In this document: positions 61,347-64,000 of the stretch, one piece after another
Numbering within the stretch: position 1 is the first letter of the stretch
How the letters are laid out: every line of letters begins with the position of its first letter
Assembly: GCA_965237505.1 (NCBI GenBank)
Contig: CBDEFR010000004.1
Location: forward strand, 310,001 to 374,000
Direction of reading: 5' to 3'
Source of the DNA: NVTR01 sp965237505
GTDB lineage: Bacteria > Pseudomonadota > Alphaproteobacteria > Rhodobacterales > Rhodobacteraceae
Length of the DNA stretch: 64,000 nt
Notes under the pieces: model-generated
What the model was told of the DNA's origin: nothing
Seen by the model: only the letters and a program-made list of their open reading frames with translations
Database searches by the model: none
Translations under genes and position numbers: made by a program

Positions 61347-62280
61347 AGTGTCTGATCCAAAACTAATTGAGTGATTTCAGCGAGTTGTGATTCAATCGGA
61401 TTGATAAGATTCGAGGGAGATCACAATGGCCTGGACGGAAACCACTCGCGCCCGATATGAACGGCATTCGGGACGCTATGCAAGCGATTTAACTGATCAG
61501 GAATGGGGTTTGATCGCGCCATTCCTGCCGCCGCCTAAAACAACTGGTCGTCCGCGCAGCACGGCGATGCGCGATGTTCTGGATGCCATTTTGTACATCG
61601 CCAGCGCCGGGTGTGCGTGGCGTATGCTGCTCAATGATTTCCCGCCAGTGTCCACCGTGCGCTACTATTTCCATGGCTGGCGCAACGATGGCATCTTTGA
61701 AGTGATCAGCCATTTTCTGGTGGCGACGGCGCGCGAGTTTCATGGCAAGAAGCCCGGCCCCACCGCTGGTGTGATTGATAGCCAGACCATAAAAACAACG
61801 GAAAGCGGTGGCATTTCGGGCTATGACGCGGGCAAGAAAACCAAGGGCCGCAAGCGCCACATTGTCACCGACACGCTCGGGTTTATGGTTGGGTTGGTCG
61901 TGCATAACGCCGGTATTCAAGACCGTGATGGCGCACCGGAAGTGTTGAAATCCATCCGGTATTCCCATCCAAACTTGCGCCATATCTTTGCGGATGGCGG
62001 TTATGCCGGACCAAAGCTGCGCGACGCTCTTGAAGGCATCGGTGACTGGACAATCCAGATCGTCAAGCGCTTCGACACTGCGGAAGGCTTCGAAGTCATT
62101 CCCAGAAGATGGGTCGTCGAGCGCACCTTCGCATGGCTCAACCGCTGCCGGCGATTGGCCAAAGATTGCGAAAAATCCATCGCAAGTTCACAGGCATGAA
62201 TACTCGTTGCACATATCAGAACCCTCACGCGTAAAATTGCAAGGCATTGTAATCATGCGTAGAGTTTTGAATCAGACACT
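61347..62280 (+). mobile_element. IS5-family element (IS427-type) inserted in the Fic gene
   Basis: Ends AGTGTCTGATCCAAAAC at 61347 and, inverted, AGTGTCTGATTCAAAAC ending at 62280. TA is present on both sides (61345-61346, 62281-62282). 934 bp. Confidence 0.85.
61426..62199 (+). CDS. IS5-family transposase, 23 codons short
   Basis: 257 residues, LTDQEWGLIAPFLPPPKTTG, SAGCAWRMLLNDFPPVSTVR, VIDSQTIKTTESGGISGYDA (Asp), FADGGYAGPK (Asp) and RRWVVERTFAWLNRCRRLAK (Glu). The stop is a TGA where the frame continues ILVAHIRTLTRKIARHCNHA in the same phase, so a Trp codon has become TGA. The catalytic residues are all present. GGGAGATCACA precedes the ATG. Confidence 0.88.
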   Translation: MAWTETTRARYERHSGRYASDLTDQEWGLIAPFLPPPKTTGRPRSTAMRDVLDAILYIASAGCAWRMLLNDFPPVSTVRYYFHGWRNDGIFEVISHFLVATAREFHGKKPGPTAGVIDSQTIKTTESGGISGYDAGKKTKGRKRHIVTDTLGFMVGLVVHNAGIQDRDGAPEVLKSIRYSHPNLRHIFADGGYAGPKLRDALEGIGDWTIQIVKRFDTAEGFEVIPRRWVVERTFAWLNRCRRLAKDCEKSIASSQA

Positions 62281-62603
62281 TAGGTTTTACGGGGTGATCG
62301 TTTGGTGCAAGACCAAAATGGCGACGCAAAGAAGACTGGACGCTCTGCCGATCAAGCATTTCGCCTTCAATGGCGCTGGTTTGCATAGCCTCATCACTTA
62401 GCAGGTTGATGCGTAGCTGGTCGCGCTCGGAAGTGTTTACATGGCGCACAGCACCAAGGATCTCGCCAGAAGACAGCAGAAATTGCTGTTCGAACGGCTC
62501 GAGAACCGAAGCATCGTACTGGAATTTGGGCCAGTCTGGTAATTGCCAGTTCCACTGCATGAGCGATAGAACTCTTTTCTATAACTCATGGATAGAGCAT
62601 TTT

Positions 62604-64000
62604 TGTGAATCCCGGAGCAATACTGGACCACAGAAACGGTCGAATAATCTGACTGTCGCGGAGTAAAACTCCGCCATTCTGACGCCTGAGGCAAACGAGC
62701 TGAGGGCGGGGAGATGTATTCTGTGGAATTGTACAGCCGGGTTCGGCGTGCGTGTCATGTCGGTGGGATGAGTGAGCGGGCGGCGGCCGGTCATTTCGGG
62801 ATAGACCGCAAGACTGTGTCAAAAATTCTGAAGCATGCGGTGCCACCGGGGTATCGCAGGAATGGGCCACCAGCCCGTCCAAAGCTTGACCCGTTCATTC
62901 CGCTCATCAACCAGATATTGGAAGAGGATAAGTCGCGGCTCAAGAAGCAGCGGCATACGTCGAAGCGGATATATGAGCGTCTGCGTGATGAACATGGCTT
63001 CACCGGCGGGATCACGATTGTGACCGACTATGTTCGCGAGAAGAAGCGCCGGACTCGGGAAGAGTTCGTGCCGCTGTCGCACGCGCCAGGCCACGCCCAG
63101 GTTGATTTTGGTGAGGCGCTTGGCGAGATTGGCGGGGTCGTGCGCAAGCTGCACTACTTTGCAATGTCTCTGCCGCACTCGGACGCGTTCTTCATCAAGG
63201 CCTATCCGGCGGAGACAACCGAGGCCTTTTGCGATGGCCATGTCTCCGCCTTTGCGTTCTTCGGCGGCGTGCCGCTGTCAGGGCTCTACGACAACACCAC
63301 GATCGCGGTGGCACGGATTCTCGGGGACGGAAAACGGCAACGAACCAGAACCTTTGCTGAGTTGCAGTCGCATTACCTGTTCGAAGACAGGTTCGGCCGT
63401 CCTGGCAAGGGCAACGACAAGGGTAATGTCGAAGGCACAATCGGTTATGGCCGGCGGAACTTCCTGGTGCCGATGCCGCGCTTCGACAGTTTCGATGACC
63501 TGAACGTCCGGCTGGAGGAGCAATGCCTCAAACGTCAGGATGAGGTTCTGCGGGGTCATTCCGAGACTATCGGCGAGCGGCTGATGCGCGACCTCGACGC
63601 CTTGATGGCGCTGCCGCCTGTACCCTACGATGCCTGCGAGAAAGTCAGCACGCGGGCGACGTCGATCTCGATGGTCCGCTATCGCAACAACGATTACTCG
63701 GTGCCGGTCGCCTGCGCTCATCACGAGGTTCAGGTCCGCGGCTATGTCCACGAGGTCGTCATCGGCTGCGGCGCCGAGGTGATCGCCTGCCACCAACGGT
63801 CCTATGAGAAGGCTGATATGGTCTTCGATCCGATGCACTTCCTGCCGCTGCTGGAACAGAAGGTTGGCGCGCTGGACCAGGCGGCACCGCTGCAGGGCTG
63901 GGACCTGCCAGGGGAGTTTGCCACCCTGCACCGGCTGCTGGAAGCGCGCATGGGCAAGAAGGGCAAGCGCGAATACGTCCAGGTTCTGCGGCTGCTTGAG
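62604..64000 (+). mobile_element. IS21-family element, copy 2 (cut by the window end)
   Basis: Starts TGTGAATCCCGG at 62604 as in copy 1 at 6424 (opposite orientation) and is closely similar throughout. The position is 43 bases upstream of the DUF4172 Fic start. The other end lies outside the window. Confidence 0.9.
62714..64000 (+). CDS. istA: IS21 IstA transposase (copy 2, partial)
   Basis: The frame is open from the ATG at 62714 to the window edge (429 codons). It starts MYSVELYSRVRRACHVGG and includes DFGEALGEIGG and LYDNTTIAVARI. It differs from copy 1 at scattered residues (for example KTVSKILKHAV for KTLSKILKHSV). No lesions seen. Confidence 0.9.
   Translation, partial: MYSVELYSRVRRACHVGGMSERAAAGHFGIDRKTVSKILKHAVPPGYRRNGPPARPKLDPFIPLINQILEEDKSRLKKQRHTSKRIYERLRDEHGFTGGITIVTDYVREKKRRTREEFVPLSHAPGHAQVDFGEALGEIGGVVRKLHYFAMSLPHSDAFFIKAYPAETTEAFCDGHVSAFAFFGGVPLSGLYDNTTIAVARILGDGKRQRTRTFAELQSHYLFEDRFGRPGKGNDKGNVEGTIGYGRRNFLVPMPRFDSFDDLNVRLEEQCLKRQDEVLRGHSETIGERLMRDLDALMALPPVPYDACEKVSTRATSISMVRYRNNDYSVPVACAHHEVQVRGYVHEVVIGCGAEVIACHQRSYEKADMVFDPMHFLPLLEQKVGALDQAAPLQGWDLPGEFATLHRLLEARMGKKGKREYVQVLRLLE

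Larger units (their letters stand above)
61147..62560 (-). pseudogene. DUF4172-type Fic protein, broken by IS5 and truncated by IS21
   Basis: The N-terminus at 62560 reads MQWNWQLPDWPKFQYDASVL and SDEAMQTSAIEGEMLDRQSV (DUF4172; SAIEGE resembles a Fic inhibitory motif), up to DHPVKP. After the IS5 it continues GVAEMMVDVYSTYSELLTHE, LYRWHGMLLSHDRRLE and QIVSGRIDRPTVHFE, then stops at the IS21 junction. The catalytic HxFxDGNGR motif is lost. An additional lost G near 61340 is needed to keep frame. Confidence 0.82.

Overview
This 64 kb window looks like accessory DNA from an alphaproteobacterium, most likely a Rhodobacteraceae or roseobacter-type organism. That is inferred from the UgpBAEC and KdgK-type catabolic genes, the mix of IS families, and the island gene set of SSB, RecD2, RecQ, TopIII and paired tyrosine integrases. 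I see no rRNA or tRNA gene, no CRISPR array and no core ribosomal or biosynthetic cluster. More than half of the window is insertion sequence or IS remnant.

Layout. 1-3.9 kb: a 2-keto-3-deoxygluconate kinase gene, a graveyard of IS110, IS256, IS3, IS66 and IS481-like scraps, a truncated sugar-ABC ATPase and a D-threonine-aldolase-like PLP enzyme. 3.9-9.0 kb: a complete IS21 element, a Fic gene broken by a stop, a remnant of a patatin-like phospholipase and a truncated IS110. 9.2-9.9 kb: a VapBC-type toxin-antitoxin pair with a clear operator. 10.1-27.2 kb: a visibly more GC-rich block with a RecD2-like helicase, two adjacent tyrosine integrases (one frameshifted), a DUF2493 protein, a broken toprim protein, SSB, small island proteins, a zinc-ribbon repeat protein, an Xre regulator, RecQ and topoisomerase III. 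This is the backbone of an integrative, probably conjugative, island. 27.6-37.7 kb: IS630 and IS3 elements lie next to relaxase (TraI/TraA-like) remnants. A 523 bp piece of the relaxase 3' end plus the following gene occurs twice in inverted orientation and brackets a cargo block: a PLD-family nuclease-like protein plus an ApeA-like HEPN protein, which I regard as the best candidate for an undescribed defence cassette. 37.9-40.05 kb: a Tn3-family derivative with both terminal repeats but a mostly deleted transposase, split by an IS630.

40.2-44.3 kb: an intact ugpBAEC glycerol-3-phosphate importer operon on the minus strand. 44.4-46.5 kb: IS5, ISNCY and IS630 remnants. 46.7-52.6 kb: a second, compositionally different ABC importer (binding protein, ATPase, fused two-domain permease and the first codons of an alkaline-phosphatase-superfamily gene). 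It is split by an IS3 and cut off downstream by IS21 debris. 52.8-58.5 kb: two inverted, near-identical IS407-type elements surround an older IS3 remnant. That remnant carries a 2.8 kb IS1-like element with an 8 bp target duplication and passenger genes, including a DUF4258 toxin-like protein and an MqsA-like antitoxin. Its transposase gene is itself interrupted by a 271 bp MITE with 32 bp terminal repeats and its own 8 bp duplication. 58.7-64 kb: an IS21, a DUF4172-type Fic gene broken by an IS5, and the start of a second copy of the first IS21.

Many coding regions contain single-base losses in short homopolymers. Some apparent pseudogenes may therefore be assembly errors. The IS nesting (exact target duplications, restored reading frames when an insert is removed) is real structure readable from the sequence.
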